Origin: Linanthus parryae
Lineage: Eukaryota; Streptophyta; Magnoliopsida; Ericales; Polemoniaceae
Assembly: GCA_023055425.1 (NCBI GenBank)
Contig: JALGPY010000002.1
Coordinates: 46,764,321-46,828,320 of the forward strand
Length of the DNA stretch: 64,000 nt
Direction of reading: 5' to 3'
Made by a program: the position numbers and the translations under genes. The notes beneath the pieces are model-generated. The model had not been told where the DNA came from. It was given only the letters and a program-made list of their open reading frames with translations, and did no database searches. Positions 1-12,213 of the stretch are shown piece after piece. How positions within the stretch are numbered: the stretch's first letter is position 1; every line of letters begins with the position of its first letter.

Positions 1-1149
1 TCATGGAGGCGGCAGAGGAAAACGCGCCGGCAGCGCCCCCTGCAACTGTCGGTGAATTGGAAGCGCCGATGGTTGGTTACGCCGAGATCTGCCTCCTCCC
101 CCTACGATCTCTATCAACGCTGCCATCGGCGTCTTCTTCCCAATGCTGCCACTGGCGATCTTCTCCAACAGCCGACGAGGAGCCATTAGGGTCTGTTGTG
201 GGTTTGAAGTGGCGGCTAGGGTTTCCTCTCTGCTTCTTTGCCAACGCCCATCCCACCAACATATCGAATCTAGAGGAAGAAGAAGATGGCAATAAAAGAG
301 GTAACAAATCAACCACTGGGTTTCTTCTGTGTGATTCCCCAATTCCCAAACTGATTCACTTGGTTGGGAAAAAAGTCGAGGTCCTCAAGGATGGATGGCT
401 GACAGAAGTAGGAAATGTTAGAACTTGCTTTAGATTAATTATGGGTTGTAGATTTGGGAATCACATATGAACATTGACTGAAGGAATAATTTCTTTAAAT
501 ATTTAGTAAATTTGAGCCAGTATATTGTAGCCAAAAAAAGTTACAGGTTGTTGATTGTTGATGAATTTGGCTGCGGAATTCGAAATACAGAGCCTCTTTC
601 GTGTTGAATTTGAACTTATGTTACTTTGATTAATTTGTATGTCTTGCGTTTATCTGAAATATGGAGATTTCGAATATGCGAAATTGGTGTGTTCTCTGTG
701 TTCTTGATGTTCATAATCAGAAACTCCTTCAAACTTTGTATTTGAGTTTTGATGTTTTTATAAATTCTTTTGTGAGATGATCTTGTGATGCGGTTGTTAT
801 AGTCTTACAGTTTTATTAAAAAATCATTTGTGAACTGTTCTTGTTATTCATTTTGTTGTTGAATTGAACTAAAAATGTGGGTGATGTTACTTGTAGTTTG
901 TTCAAAGTTTTTGGGTGGTGATGTTCTTAGTGTTCTTGTTGATAAACAAGGGCAAAAAAGTACAGAAAATGCACAGGGGTAATACGGTCTGTAAAAATTC
1001 AATTACCCACTTTTCTAACGGAACATGACAGAAGGGTGCTAGGTGTCCACGAAATATTTCGTTAATTGAGTGCATAGTGTCTTTTTTCAAAACACAAGGT
1101 AACGGAGTGGTATTATGCCTAAACTCAGTGGTGGTCAGTGTTTTTACCC
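1..1149. mobile_element. Probable right end of a Mutator-like element carrying a gene fragment
   Basis: The stretch at about 920-1149 resembles the inner right part of the Pack-MULE at 21007-22452: both have a GTTCTTG-rich stretch, then a piece reading as AACGGAA...AGAAGGGTGCTA.TGTCCA, and both finish with TTTTACCC. Here that end lies at 1141-1149. The left end would be outside the window, so no TSD can be tested. The GC-rich ORF at 3-470 and the AT-rich, intron-like sequence after it would then be captured host sequence. The similarity is by eye. Confidence 0.4.
3..470 (+). pseudogene. Unrecognised GC-rich open frame, possibly a captured gene 5' end
   Basis: An open frame of 155 codons starts at the first ATG in the window. 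I do not recognise the product. It begins with an Ala/Glu/Pro-rich stretch, has no clear domain, and an acidic EEEED patch sits near its middle. The GC-rich first 250 bases followed by AT-rich DNA look like a plant 5' exon and 5' intron. A possible splice donor, AG|GTAAC, lies near 300. Because a Mutator-like end lies downstream, it may be a captured exon rather than a gene. The opposite strand is also open, so coding is not secure. Confidence 0.25.
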
Positions 1150-2185
1150 CATTATTTCATTTCTGACATCATTTTGTACATACAACAACATATAGTTAGT
1201 ATGAAGTACAAAATTTAGTACCAGTGAAGAGGTGTATGTTCATAGTAAAAAGGCGACCAATAGATGATTTGCCTCGATGCATGTATGATATATACACACA
1301 TCACATTGATAAGCATTGGTTAAAACCATGAGCAACATTTAGTTTCATTTTTGTAATATTACTTTGGTTTCTTTCAACATTCGTTTCCATCGCAGTGTAT
1401 ATTTCAGGTGTTTAAGATGGTGCCTTTTACTTGGTAGATCCTCTGAAATGTTGTTCTTTTGTAGTTCTGGTTTAAATTTATCAACCTTTTGTTTTCACAA
1501 TTGCCTATTATATTTACACATAACTCTTGAGTTGAGCTAAACGTGGTCCAGCACAACGAAGAACCTCTGAGAACCATACATTCAAGGTGGTCCAGTATCT
1601 ATCATGCATGAGATGAGCTCAATCAATCGTAGTACAATAATTGTGGGACTCCTTAGCTATTTCATACACCGGCCACTTTGGTAAACATCGTGCTAACCTT
1701 TTCTCGGTCGGGACCATAACAAATCTATTTGGAGAATTATTTGGTTCCGTGTGACCTTAGCCTAACACAAGGATCAATAGAGTACGAATATGCTAGCTGG
1801 AGGTCAATTTCTAGGTTTCTATACACTTCTTTCGCGACATCACAACCCCTCATAGCTCCATCTCTCGTCTGGTTCATTATGAGCTAAATGATCGATGCAA
1901 AGGACATGTAGGATTTAATTGCAATAGAGTATGGATATCTTTTCCTTAGCTGGTTAATTAGCTCACATCTACATTATGGATGTAAACGATTTAATTTTGT
2001 TCACTTTAGTTTGTTTTCTTACGGTTTCATTCGGTCAGGTATCCCTCTGGTGTCAGTTTCATACGGTTCGATTTTTTTAACTTATTGTTTACATAAAAAT
2101 ATGATACTTCACATAGTGAAGGCATGTTTTCTAATATTTTATTTTAACATGTACCGCAAAGATACATTGTCAATGCTTATGAATG
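1150..2185. other. No gene seen
   Basis: AT-rich intergenic sequence. I see no convincing open frame, RNA gene or bounded repeat. Short open stretches here lack coding character. Confidence 0.6.
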
Positions 2186-2445
2186 TACCACTCCGCCCCA
2201 ACTCTTTGTACCTATCCTGACTTATTGACTCGTATTTTGGTCACGTTGATCGGGTGATTTGGATAGTAAAACAATGTGATTTTTTAATAATTTTTCACCG
2301 TATTACAGAGCAACTTTTACTCTACAACACCATATAAAATTATCAAAAAATTACATCATTTTGCTATCAAAATCACTGAGTCAAAGTGACCCAGTTAATA
2401 GTGGTAAAAGTCAAATTGGGCCTAAAGAGGTGAGACAGAGTGGTA
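2186..2445. mobile_element. Stowaway-like MITE, copy 1
   Basis: A 260-bp palindromic element begins TACCACTCCG and ends CAGAGTGGTA. Internal arms mirror each other (GGGTGATTTGGATAG versus CTATCAAAATCACTGAG). The TIR resembles Stowaway (CTCCGTCCCA type) and the outer TA is the expected dinucleotide target. The same family occurs at 7534, 12432 and 61069. No coding capacity. Confidence 0.75.
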
Positions 2446-2725
2446 TGACCTAAGTATTACTTTTATGCAATTAAATTAAGAAGTCAAAGGAGACGATATT
2501 AAGACATAACTAGCTTCTACGCCAGAATTGTAATACTGTGAAGCCGGGAACGTGCCTGAACATATATTTAGTAAATACATTTGATATAGGTATATATGTA
2601 AACGGTATGACCTTAGCATTACTTTGTTTGTTCTAAGAAGATTTTCATGCTTGAGTTTTACGTATTTTATATACGATTTCACTGGGGATAGGTAAAAAAA
2701 ATGTTAGTTAAGATAAATATCAAAC
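2446..2725. other. Host sequence left of element A1
   Basis: AT-rich sequence with no gene seen. It ends in the CAAAC target-site copy (2721-2725) of element A1. Confidence 0.6.
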
Positions 2726-2929
2726 TGTTGTGAATTGAGAAGACGAGAGAGACATAAAATAAAGAGAGACAATAGTGTAGGAAGAATATTATTGAGAGGT
2801 ATACTATTCTCCAACCCTAAGCCTCCTTATATAGGCATTAGGGTGGGCTAATGGACCAATAACAGAATACAAATGGGCCTATAACATGTGGTGGATATTC
2901 ACCAATAACCCAGCCCATATTTCATAACA
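2726..2929 (-). repeat. 3' LTR of element A1
   Basis: 204-bp partner of the LTR at 7183-7386. It is preceded on the minus strand by a purine-rich tract at 2930-2945. Confidence 0.9.
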
Positions 2930-3532
2930 CTCTCTCTTGAACATTCACCACTACGATGCCTCGTTAAAACCTTGTCATGAAAAAACCCAGTGGAAAAAAA
3001 TCAGTGACTAAGGAAAAAGAGTACATCGGTGAATTCTATTTGCTCAACATTTGTGATGACATTCTTCTGGAACGTTCGCAAGCCTCGTTAAAACCTTGCT
3101 AGGAAAAACCCTGTGGGACAAAAGCCGTAGCGAAGGAAAAAGAGTGTCGCGCTTTTAGCATTTCATTAGATCTCCCCCTCATTGGAATATCCTTGTACCT
3201 GACAAACAAAGTCCATTGCAAAAACAACAATCTAAAAGAAATAATTAACAATCATAATTGATAAAATGCATATGAAACTACTCGCGAGTGTACACTTTTG
3301 ATTTGCTTCAACCAAATAATATTTTTTATGGGAACCAAATTCCATGGAATTTCACAAATTTGTGATTCATACGATCGTATTGTAACTAGTTACTTTTCAA
3401 CCAATCTTTTGTTGCTTTTGTTGTTTCTTAGTCCCCGAGACTAATACAACATTGTCATCATTCTCACCACGAGATGATTGTATTAATGAGAAGTTATCAT
3501 GACATGTATATCATGTTTCTCATTTTATATGT

Positions 3533-3665
3533 CCCACGCTTAAAAGCGGACATAAACCTCGAGACAAATCCCACGCATACCAGCGGATAAGTAGTCTCAA
3601 CATAGATCCCACGCTTAACAGCAGATATACGATATCTACATAAATTCCACGCTTAAAAGAGGATA
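3533..3665 (-). repeat. Tandem CCCACGCTT...AGCGGA hairpin units in A1
   Basis: Four degenerate units of about 40 bp share the form TCCCACGCTTAA(A/C)AGCGGA. CGCT pairs with AGCG around a short A-rich loop, and the outer TCC pairs with GGA. The matching block in element A2 is at about 9688-9850. Confidence 0.7.
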
Positions 3666-4639
3666 TGTAGTTTATACATAGATTTTTTATTTATGCTTGG
3701 GGTTGATAGTAATTTGCGTACTATTCATTTTTGCTCTACATATTCAATTTATTTACCCCATCAATCTTCTATGCATTTGTTGACTTTCTTTTGGCCAATT
3801 ACAATGTAGTCAACATTCTTCTCATAAAATAATCATATGATTTATATAGCGCTTCCTCAATTGTATCATCATTATTAATAGGATCACACTATTGTGTTAA
3901 GGTACCTTTAGCTACTTCCAGAGCTATGAGCCTCTCCCACGACTATTCAATTACCAACGTTGGTTTTGATCCATTATGATGATGTTATGAACCCCCGAGA
4001 TTTTTCCAGAATCTTGTGTTCTTAATTTGTAGAGTTTTGATATACCCATATCCCAACATAATTTTGGATGCTTTTCTTTTCATTCTTCTTCTGGAGGATC
4101 AAAATATTTACACAAGCATACATTTTATGCTTAATGTGTACACCCCTAAAATATCCATTTTTGTTGGGATTTTGCATTAGTACATTCCCGTAGAGACAAT
4201 GATATTTTGGCTCACGTCATGCAATAGGACCCATTCTCCCCCTCATGACATGGGCAGTATGATCATAACCATAATGATATTTTGTTGATGCTTCAGGCAT
4301 CAATTTGTCTCATATGTACTTTTTGTAAACCAATCCTCAAATTAAAATAAAAACACTGACAATAAGCAATCTCTTGGACGTCGTAGTTCTCTAATCAAAG
4401 TTTCTTCCTAGAAACCCAAAAAGAGACGTAAATGTCAACACTTTTATTCAAAGATGAGTGGTGTTTATAATCCTTCGGGGATTGAAATCAAATCTAACAA
4501 TTTATCAACCATTGATATTATATATCATATGTTTCGTTACGCGGTTTAGTCACTTCTGGTGACATGAACAACAACAAGCTCAATTTTATCCACACAAAAC
4601 CTCTTCTAGGGTTGGCTAAGAAAACTCTAACCTCTGATA

Positions 4640-6860
4640 GAGTTAACATATGAGTCATTTAGATTGATTTATCTGAACCACTTCAGGGGTGTAATCTCTT
4701 TTAGAGAATTTCACGTCCACAACCATGACTGCCTCTATAGTCATGTGGATTTTGACCGTATATAACAAAGTGATTCACTTCTGGAAATGCACTACCATTC
4801 ACTTCTGGGAATGAGTCAAATTAGTCGGTCATTAGTGAGTGTTATTATTAAAGACCTTAAAAAATAAGAACAAACTAGTACGGAATAAATAAATGAGCAA
4901 TAAGTAAAAGTAAATTGAATCTTCTGGTGTGATAAATTTACATGCTCTCTTCAGGGGATTATTTTATAAAGTTATGTTATAAGAATTTTCATATTTTTCA
5001 CAACTTATAAGAAAAATAGCTGAAGTCCAGTGAAAACTTATGGACTAAGAACATCTTCTGGATGTTATGCTTTGAGTATCCATCTCTTCAGGAGATGACT
5101 GAGTATAATTTCATAACTTCGGGTTATAAAATTTATAACTACTGGTTATGAATGATATCATGCAATATGTTACTTCGGGAACATATTAATTGGCTTTATA
5201 TGAATATTGAAAGCCACTACAAATCCTCTTCGGGAGATTCATTTTTGTCCATGATAAATTTAAAAAAAAATAATACAAAAATTTAAAAGCGTAAAAGTAA
5301 AGCAATCGGAACGCCGCTTCGCAGGAAGCTCAAAGGTAGTAAGCGGATCTCTTCTGGAGATCTAATATGTTATGACTTCAGGTCATAAAATATATTGTAA
5401 CTTCAGGTTACAAGTCATGAAGATGTAAGCATTTTCTAGATGCATTTTTTTTTTATGATGTTGTAACTTGAGGTTACAATCACATCATCATGTACTGGGA
5501 AAAAAATGCATAAGTATGAAATAAAGTACAAGAAGAAAAACATGACCTCTTCAGGAGGTCTAAACAATAATAAAAATATTAGGCATCTCTTCCGGAGTTG
5601 TAATAATTATTATTATGACTTGATGTCACATATAAGTGTCATAACTTCAGGTTATGATTAGAGTTTCTTGTAATTCACAACTTAAGGTGTGAAGACATTA
5701 GTCAATATGTGTATCAATAGCTCAAACTTAACAATAGTGGTCATGAGTTACAACCTCTTCTGGAGGTTTGATCATTATATAAATTGTAGCAATCTCTTCA
5801 GGAGAACACTATTTATAGTATTTCATAACTTCAAGTTATAAAGTTCATAACTGCTGGTTATGAATGATATCATGTAATATGTTACTTCAGGAACATATTA
5901 CTTGCCTTTATATGAATTTTGAAAGCCACTACGAATCCTCTCCGGGAGATTCGTTTTGTCCATAATAAATAGAAAACATAATTGTAGTACCTAAACTATA
6001 AACGCGGAAAAGTAAAATAATCATAGCGCTACCTCTTCAGGAGGTTGGAATAAATACAAGAATCGTAAAACAACTCTTATTAAGATGTACTAAAATATGT
6101 TATGACTTCAGGTCATAAAAAGAATTGTTCCGCAACTTCAAGTTACGGGTCCTGAAATAGCGGCATCTTCTGGATGCACCCAGTTATGTTCTAACTTCAG
6201 GTTAGAAATCCTCTTCAGGGAACTAATCAACAAAGCAATTAGATGTCTCTTAAGGAGATGTCTAATACTAATGGTGCACGGCTTCAAGTCATGAACAAAG
6301 TACCGAAAGGAGAGAAAATATTAAAAAAAAAAATGTAGAATACATACAAGCAGCCAAAACATGCTTATTAGACCTGATTCTTTGAATTAGGGTTTCTAGT
6401 TAAAAACTCTCGAGCTGTGTATATACATTTTTCTTCTTCTTTTCAGTCTCAAATATTGTAAGAAAAACAAATTATTACGTTCCATATGCAATCATGTTAG
6501 AAAAAAAATTATAACGTTCCATAAAAAAATTATAATGTTTCAATATTGGTCCATGGATACCGAAAATAGCGCCTCTACTTGGGTTTAATCTTTGTAAATC
6601 TACCTACAGGTTCAAGTAAAATATATAATCATGTTAAACTATTTTTTTTTCAACAGTATGCTGTGACGTCAAGCCGAAAGTCTACTCTTCGTCCAACAAA
6701 TCGTAGCTTCTGGTACGATATATGACGTCGGTAAGCATATGATTACTTCAAATCATTCATCGGCAATCAAAACCAGAAATCTCTTCAAGAGATGGAGAAT
6801 ATTTAAATCACAGAACCAAATAAAACCATATATCTAAGTTTACACCCGGATCTTCTGGTC
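4640..6860 (-). repeat. Hairpin field of element A1 (constant loop, variable stems)
   Basis: Dozens of small inverted repeats share the plus-strand core C-TTCAG-G (variants TTCTG, TTCGG, TTGAG), with changing stems. Examples: AACATC/GATGTT at 5050-5066, CATCTC/GAGATG at 5081-5097, GATCTC/GAGATC at 5346-5362, TTATGAC/GTCATAA at 5370-5388, TTGTAAC/GTTACAA at 5395-5413, GACCTC/GAGGTC at 5544-5560, TCATAAC/GTTATGA at 5639-5657, AACCTC/GAGGTT at 5752-5768 and TTCTAAC/GTTAGAA at 6187-6205. The closing pair is almost always C-G. In the sense (minus) RNA the loop is CUGAA, CAGAA or CCGAA. Pairing is kept while stem sequence changes, as expected if structure matters. Confidence 0.85.
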
Positions 6861-7167
6861 ACGGGGTAAGGGGTTTTGAAACCACGTCAAAGAGTTCTCA
6901 TTCCCCCTTTCTTTTCTACAGCTTAAACAATTAACAAAGCATATATGTATTGAGCTAAACATAATAAATGATTATCCATCTTTCATGCTTTCTCATATAC
7001 TGAGTATAAATTAATTTGATTGGAGGATGAAAGTAATGGAATATGTGTACCTCACTGCAATCTTGTGATGTCTTTTGACATAGCATGAGAACTGGTGAAT
7101 CACATGTGTAGTCTGCCCTTGTTGATCAGTCTATCTCGTTCTGGCACTAATGTGGCCCTAGAGCGTT

Positions 7168-7182
7168 ATCGTGCTGATAACG
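7168..7182 (-). promoter_or_regulatory. Presumed primer-binding site of A1
   Basis: Directly inside the 5' LTR the minus strand reads CGTTATCAGCACGAT. It resembles the common plant initiator-tRNA-Met site (TGGTATCAGAGC) only in the TATCAG core. The same sequence sits in the same place in A2 (12199-12213), so it is conserved. The tRNA used is not determined. Confidence 0.55.
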
Positions 7183-7386
7183 TGTTGTGAATTGAGAAGA
7201 CGAGAGAGACATAAAATAAAGAGAGACAATAGTGTAGGAAGAATATTATTGAGAGGTATACTATTCTCCAATCCTAAGCCTCCTTATATAGGCATTAGGG
7301 TGGGCTAATTGACCAATAACAGAATACAAATGGGCCTATAACATGTGGTGGATATTCACCAATACCCCAGCCCATATTTCATAACA
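7183..7386 (-). repeat. 5' LTR of element A1 (sense is minus)
   Basis: 204-bp LTR. On the minus strand it carries CCTATATAAGG, a good TATA box, at about 7281-7293. Reading outward it ends CACAACA followed by the presumed primer site. Its partner at 2726-2929 differs by about three substitutions (1.5%). Confidence 0.9.
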
Positions 7387-7533
7387 CAAACCACTACATT
7401 AAGAAAAGATAACAATTTCATAAATTTATCTCCTCAAATTACGTGCAAAATTTAGACAATATCTTTTGAGACAGGGATAAATTATCCCCGAGAACTATTA
7501 TCCCGGAGAACTATTGCTGTAGTTACAAGTAGG

Positions 7534-7796
7534 TATCAGTCCGTCCCAGCTCTTTCTTCTCATATGACTTTTTTGACTCGTATCTGGATCACTTTGACCG
7601 GGTGATTTGGATAGTAAAATAATACGATTTTTTGATAATTTTTTCACCATATTATAGAGCACCTTTTACTCGACAACACCATGACAAAATTATTAAAAAA
7701 ATACATAAATTTTGCTATTCAAATCATCGAGTCAAAGTGATCTAGTGAATGGTGACAAAAGTCAAATTGGGAAGAAAGAGCTGGGACAGACCGGTA
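7534..7796. mobile_element. Stowaway-like MITE, copy 2
   Basis: 263 bp, from TATCAGTCCGTCCCAGC to GCTGGGACAGACCGGTA. The inner arms mirror copies 1 and 3. Its outermost bases have drifted from the TACCACTCCG consensus. Confidence 0.7.
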
Positions 7797-8033
7797 AGGT
7801 ATAGCATACAACTGCTCTTACCCGACCACCAACCACCACCTAGGACATGTGAAAGTTACAACTCAACACACTAGTTGCAGACACATTATCACACCAACGT
7901 AAGCACTTGTTTGTTCTAATATACATGAAAGTTTCTACTCTGCATTGATAACAATATTTATTGTACTCGACCAACCAACGTAGGAAAATGTTTCGTCATG
8001 TTGTACTGGACCAACATAGCCAGGTTGATTGAT

Positions 8034-8080
<47 letters not shown>

Positions 8081-8890
8081 TAAAAGCCTTTTTTGAGTTA
8101 GATATGACGCGAATAGTAAACACTAATTACCTCTAACCCTCTTTCTAGTTAACGAAGCACAATCAGTTTGTGGTCGGTGGTGTGGAATGGTAGTAGTGCA
8201 TCCTGGTAACAAAATAAGTTGTCATGTCATATGACGATTGTACAAAATAGTTTGCTATAAATAGTTATGCGATATTACTTTTCTTCCCTAAAAATAATAA
8301 AATGCATAATAATTGGACACATGAATTTTTGCTGCATAATGAAATGTAGGAATGGAATAAAATGTTGGAGTATGCGCCCTATTAATTCAAGAAGAGAAGC
8401 GCAAGCAGAAAAAGTAGTGTAAGAATCAACTCCAGATTATGAAAGCTTGCACTGCAGAATTCCAAATGTACCTCTAAAATACATGCATCAAGAACCACGT
8501 AGCATATACACCACAATTGGTGTATATCATTTCAATATGGACTTTTCTTAACAACATTGACGCAACATACTTGCAAAACCACAGCATACTTCCATGTTTG
8601 ACTTTCGCATATATTACAAGGTGAGGATTTCACTATTAAAACTGTATGAAATTGTAACACTCAGACGAGGTAATCAAAACATTCATAGCTTATCATAGGC
8701 GTCAACAACCGAACCTGCTACAACACATTGAATGGGTTCCTCTAATTAAATAGCAACCAAATCGTAACTACATAGTTAAGATTGGTTGCATGATAATAAA
8801 GGAAAAAGCCCATTATTAGTTGTTTTTTTATTGCAACAACAAACGGCAGACAGAAACGAAATAAGAAAAAAAAAGAAAAAACATCCATAA
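7797..8890. other. Host sequence, 3' flank of the defensin-like locus, with a poly-T run
   Basis: No gene seen. Bases 8036-8078 are a 43-base T run. The part at about 8750-8850 matches the 3' flank of the paralogous defensin-like locus at 51680-51790 (shared CGCAACCAAAT / TTAAGATTGG / CCCATTATTA words), so it is the 3' flank of the gene at 12707, displaced by element A2. It ends in the CATAA target-site copy of A2 (8886-8890). Confidence 0.6.
8036..8078. repeat. 43-base T run
   Basis: Uninterrupted poly-T (poly-A on the minus strand), possibly the tail of a retroposon, though no retroposon body was recognised next to it. Confidence 0.9.
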
Positions 8891-9099
8891 TGTTGTGAAT
8901 CGAGAGAAGACGAGAAATAAAGAGAGAAGTATGAGAGACAAAGATGTAGGGAGAAGAGTGATAAGATGCATATTATTCTCCAACCCTAAGCCTCCTTATA
9001 TAGGCATTAGGTGGGCTTCTGGACCAGAATATAATTATACAAAATACACCCAACTATGTGGTGGATATTCACATCAGTCCAATTACATATTTCATAACA
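8891..9099 (-). repeat. 3' LTR of element A2
   Basis: 209-bp partner LTR. The purine tract (minus CAAGGGGGAG) lies at about 9100-9109. Confidence 0.9.
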
Positions 9100-9687
9100 C
9101 TCCCCCTTGAATATTCACCACTACGATGCCTCATTAAAACCTTGTCATGAAAAACCCAGTGGGAAAAATCAATGACTAAGGAAAAAGAGTACATCGGTGA
9201 ATTATATTTGCTCAGCATTGGTGATGACATTCTTCTGGAACGCATCTGGATAATCTTCGCAAGCCTCGTTAAAACCTTGCTAGGAAAAACCCTGTGGGAC
9301 AAAAACCGTAGCGAAGGTAAAAGAGTGCCGCGCTTTTAGCATTTCATTGGATCTCCTCCTCATTGGAACATCCTTGTACCTGACAAATAAATTCATTGCA
9401 AAAACAATAATCTAATAATATACGAGTAATAATCATACTTAATAAAATGCATATGCACCTATAACTACTCGCGAGTGTACACTTTCAATTTGCTTCAGGC
9501 AAATGTAATTTCTCATGGGTACCAACATCCATGGAACTTCACAAATTTGTGATTCATACGATCGTATTGTAACTAGTTACTTTTCAACCCATATTTTGTT
9601 GTTCCTTAGTCCCCGAGACTAAGACAACATTATTATCATTACTAATGAGAATTTATCATGACCCATATATCATGTTTCTCATTTTAC

Positions 9688-11460
9688 AAGTCCCACGCTT
9701 AAAGCGGACATAATCCCAAACATAAGTCCCACGCTTAACAGCGGACATATATCACAAACATAAGTCCAACGCTTAACAGCGGACATATATCCCACGCTTG
9801 GTAGCGGATTTGTAATATCTACATGGATCCCACGCTGAACAGCGGATATGTAGTATTCGCATATATTGTAATTGTGCATCGGTTTGTTAGTACTTTGAGT
9901 ACTATACGTTTTGCTCTACATAATTATGTAACCCGAGCAATAGTTTATGCGTGTGTTGACTTTGTTTTGGTCATTATCTAGTCAACACTTTTTCCTTTAA
10001 CCCATATGATTTATATAGCGCTTAATATAATAATCATTAATTGTAGGATCATAAGATTGTATTAAGGTACCTTTAGCTACTTCCAGAGCTAAATGCCTCT
10101 TCCAGGGCTATTTGGTTACCAACGTTGGTTTTGATCCATATTAATGATAACCTTTCAAGATTTTTCTCATAATCTTGTGTTCCCATCTTGTAGAGCAATA
10201 TATCAATATCCCAACTTATTTTGGATGCTTTGAATCATGTTCCTCTTCTGGAGGATCAACATATGTACACAAGCAACCCTTTTATGCTTAAAGTGTATAC
10301 CCAAATCGACACCCATTAGTCGAGAAGCTATCCATTTTATTGGGATTTTGCATTAGTACATACCCATAGAGACAATAATATTCTGGCTCACGTCATGCAA
10401 TAGGACCCATTCTCCCCCTCATGATGTGAGCAGTATGATCATAACCGTAATGATACTTTGTTGATGCTTCAGGAATCAATTTGTCTCATATGTACTTTGT
10501 GTAAACCAATCTTCAAATTCAAATAAGAACATTGACAATAAGCTATCTCTTGGACGCCGTAGTTCTCTAATCAAAGTTTCGCCAAGAAACCCAAAAAGAG
10601 ACGTAAATGTCAATATTTTTATTCAAAAACGAGTGGTAGTAGATTCTCTCTTCAGGGAGATCTTTTGATGGTATTTTATAACTCTATGTTATAAATATCT
10701 TCTTAATTTTCATAACTTCTGGTATGAAAGTCACTCCTTACGCATATAAAATGCTTATGTCCAATAGACTATGGACTAAATACATCTTCTGGATGTTTGT
10801 GCAAAAGAAATAACGAATAAACAAAAGCTAATAATAATAATAATAATATAGGCATAAGCGTAAACTGTAAAAGAAAAGTAAAGCGACCTCTTCAGGAGGG
10901 TGGATCATTATTCCGTACTTTTAAACATCTCTTCAGGAGATTTCTTAATCAAAATATTATAGAACTTCAGGTTCTAATATTCATAACTGCGGGTTATGAA
11001 ATCATTTAGTATGTCACTACGAGTACATGTGACTTAGCCAGATTTAACATCGATGGCGATTATAAATCCTCTTCAGGAGGTTTCTTTTAGATCCATAATG
11101 AAAGAACAAAATAATAAAAGTAGCAAAAAAAAAAAATGCATAAAATTAAATAAATTAAATGAACAAAGTATGGCCTCTTCGGGAGGTTTACATGAAAATT
11201 GCAGGACATCTCTTCAGGAGATGTGAGCTAAAATTATGACTTCAGGTCATAAAAAAATAGTGTCGTAACTTTAAGCTACGATCTAATAATCATGTACTTC
11301 ACATCTTCAGGTGTGAAAAGATTATTTTGTAAGCAACGTATAAATAACTCAGACCAATTAACAATGATCTTTTGACTTCGGGTCATAAAAAAAATTGTAT
11401 TGTAACCTCAAGTTACAAACCTTCTATTAGCTCAGAGTTTCAGGTGTGAAAACATAACTT
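9688..11460 (-). repeat. Hairpin field of element A2
   Basis: Two kinds of hairpin recur as in A1. First, about five CCCACGCTTAA(C)AGCGGA units at 9688-9850. Second, constant-loop hairpins such as TAGAAC-TTCAG-GTTCTA near 10960, CATCTC-TTCAG-GAGATG near 11208, TTATGAC-TTCAG-GTCATAA near 11238 and TTCACA-TCTTCAGG-TGTGAA near 11300. Stems differ from those in A1 at many positions while the loop is held. Confidence 0.8.
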
Positions 11461-12213
11461 TTCTTCCGAAAATTCCATTTTTTTTTCATAGTCATGATGG
11501 GAATATATAAAGAATTCTGTATACAGAATACTTATCCACGCTATGGCAAAAGAGCAACAAAATTCGTCTCCACATGGAACTATTATTATTGATAAAAAGA
11601 AAAGAATGAAATATATAAAATCTAAAATCCTTATGAAGCTACTTATGTGGGTTGAACTACTGGCGGCAGTTGCTTTATGCCCAACTCATAGCTAAGCAAA
11701 TGTTGAAATCAATCATTTTTTTTTGGATTAATGAAGAAGTCTAGATCACAAGCAAAAACTCAAACAACTAGAAAAAGTAAGTTGGTTTTAACCAAGCAGT
11801 GTTCAAATAGAACCGGACTACATGACTAGAACAGGGAATAAAGATCATATAGTGGCAGTCAACCTTAAATTTTTAGATTTTACTATGTTGGACTCGAAAA
11901 AGTCGGGCTTTCATCGGCAATTTATTTATGTATTATGTTTCTTCCCTTTCATGTTCAAAAGTAAACCATAGCACTGAATAATCTTTCTTCAAAGCAAACA
12001 AAACCCTAGATCAGAACAGCCTAGCAGCAACTGAAAAAAAATGACGATGAGCAGAAAACAATCCAAAAGCAAAAATAAGTTTACTGCCCATCATGGAGTC
12101 TCCGATTCAAGTTTACGACCTCTCTATTCACCCATTCAAGACTAAAAAAAAAAAATCATACCTTTGTGTTCTCTCAATCTTCAAGTCTCTAAAGAACAAT
12201 CGTGCTGATAACG

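Larger units (their letters stand above)
2726..7386 (-). mobile_element. Element A1: non-coding LTR retrotransposon (LARD-like)
   Basis: A complete 4,661-bp element. Two direct repeats of 204 bp (2726-2929 and 7183-7386) begin TG and end CA on both strands and differ at about three positions. They are flanked by the perfect 5-bp duplication CAAAC (2721-2725 and 7387-7391). On the minus strand a purine tract, TTCAAGAGAGAG, ends just before the left LTR. The sequence after the right LTR reads CGTTATCAGCACGA, where a primer-binding site is expected. No gag or pol frame survives in the 4.25-kb interior, which is packed with short hairpins (see the hairpin features). It must rely on proteins supplied in trans. 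Confidence 0.92.

Noticed and set aside
3533..3665. CRISPR-like array (short repeats with spacers)
   Set aside because: Plant nuclear context, degenerate repeats, and units that are self-pairing hairpins inside an LTR element; no CRISPR-associated genes.
8895..9110. Frame of 71 codons in element A2, repeated at 12218-12427
   Set aside because: It lies in the LTR on the strand opposite to the element; identical because the LTRs are direct repeats.
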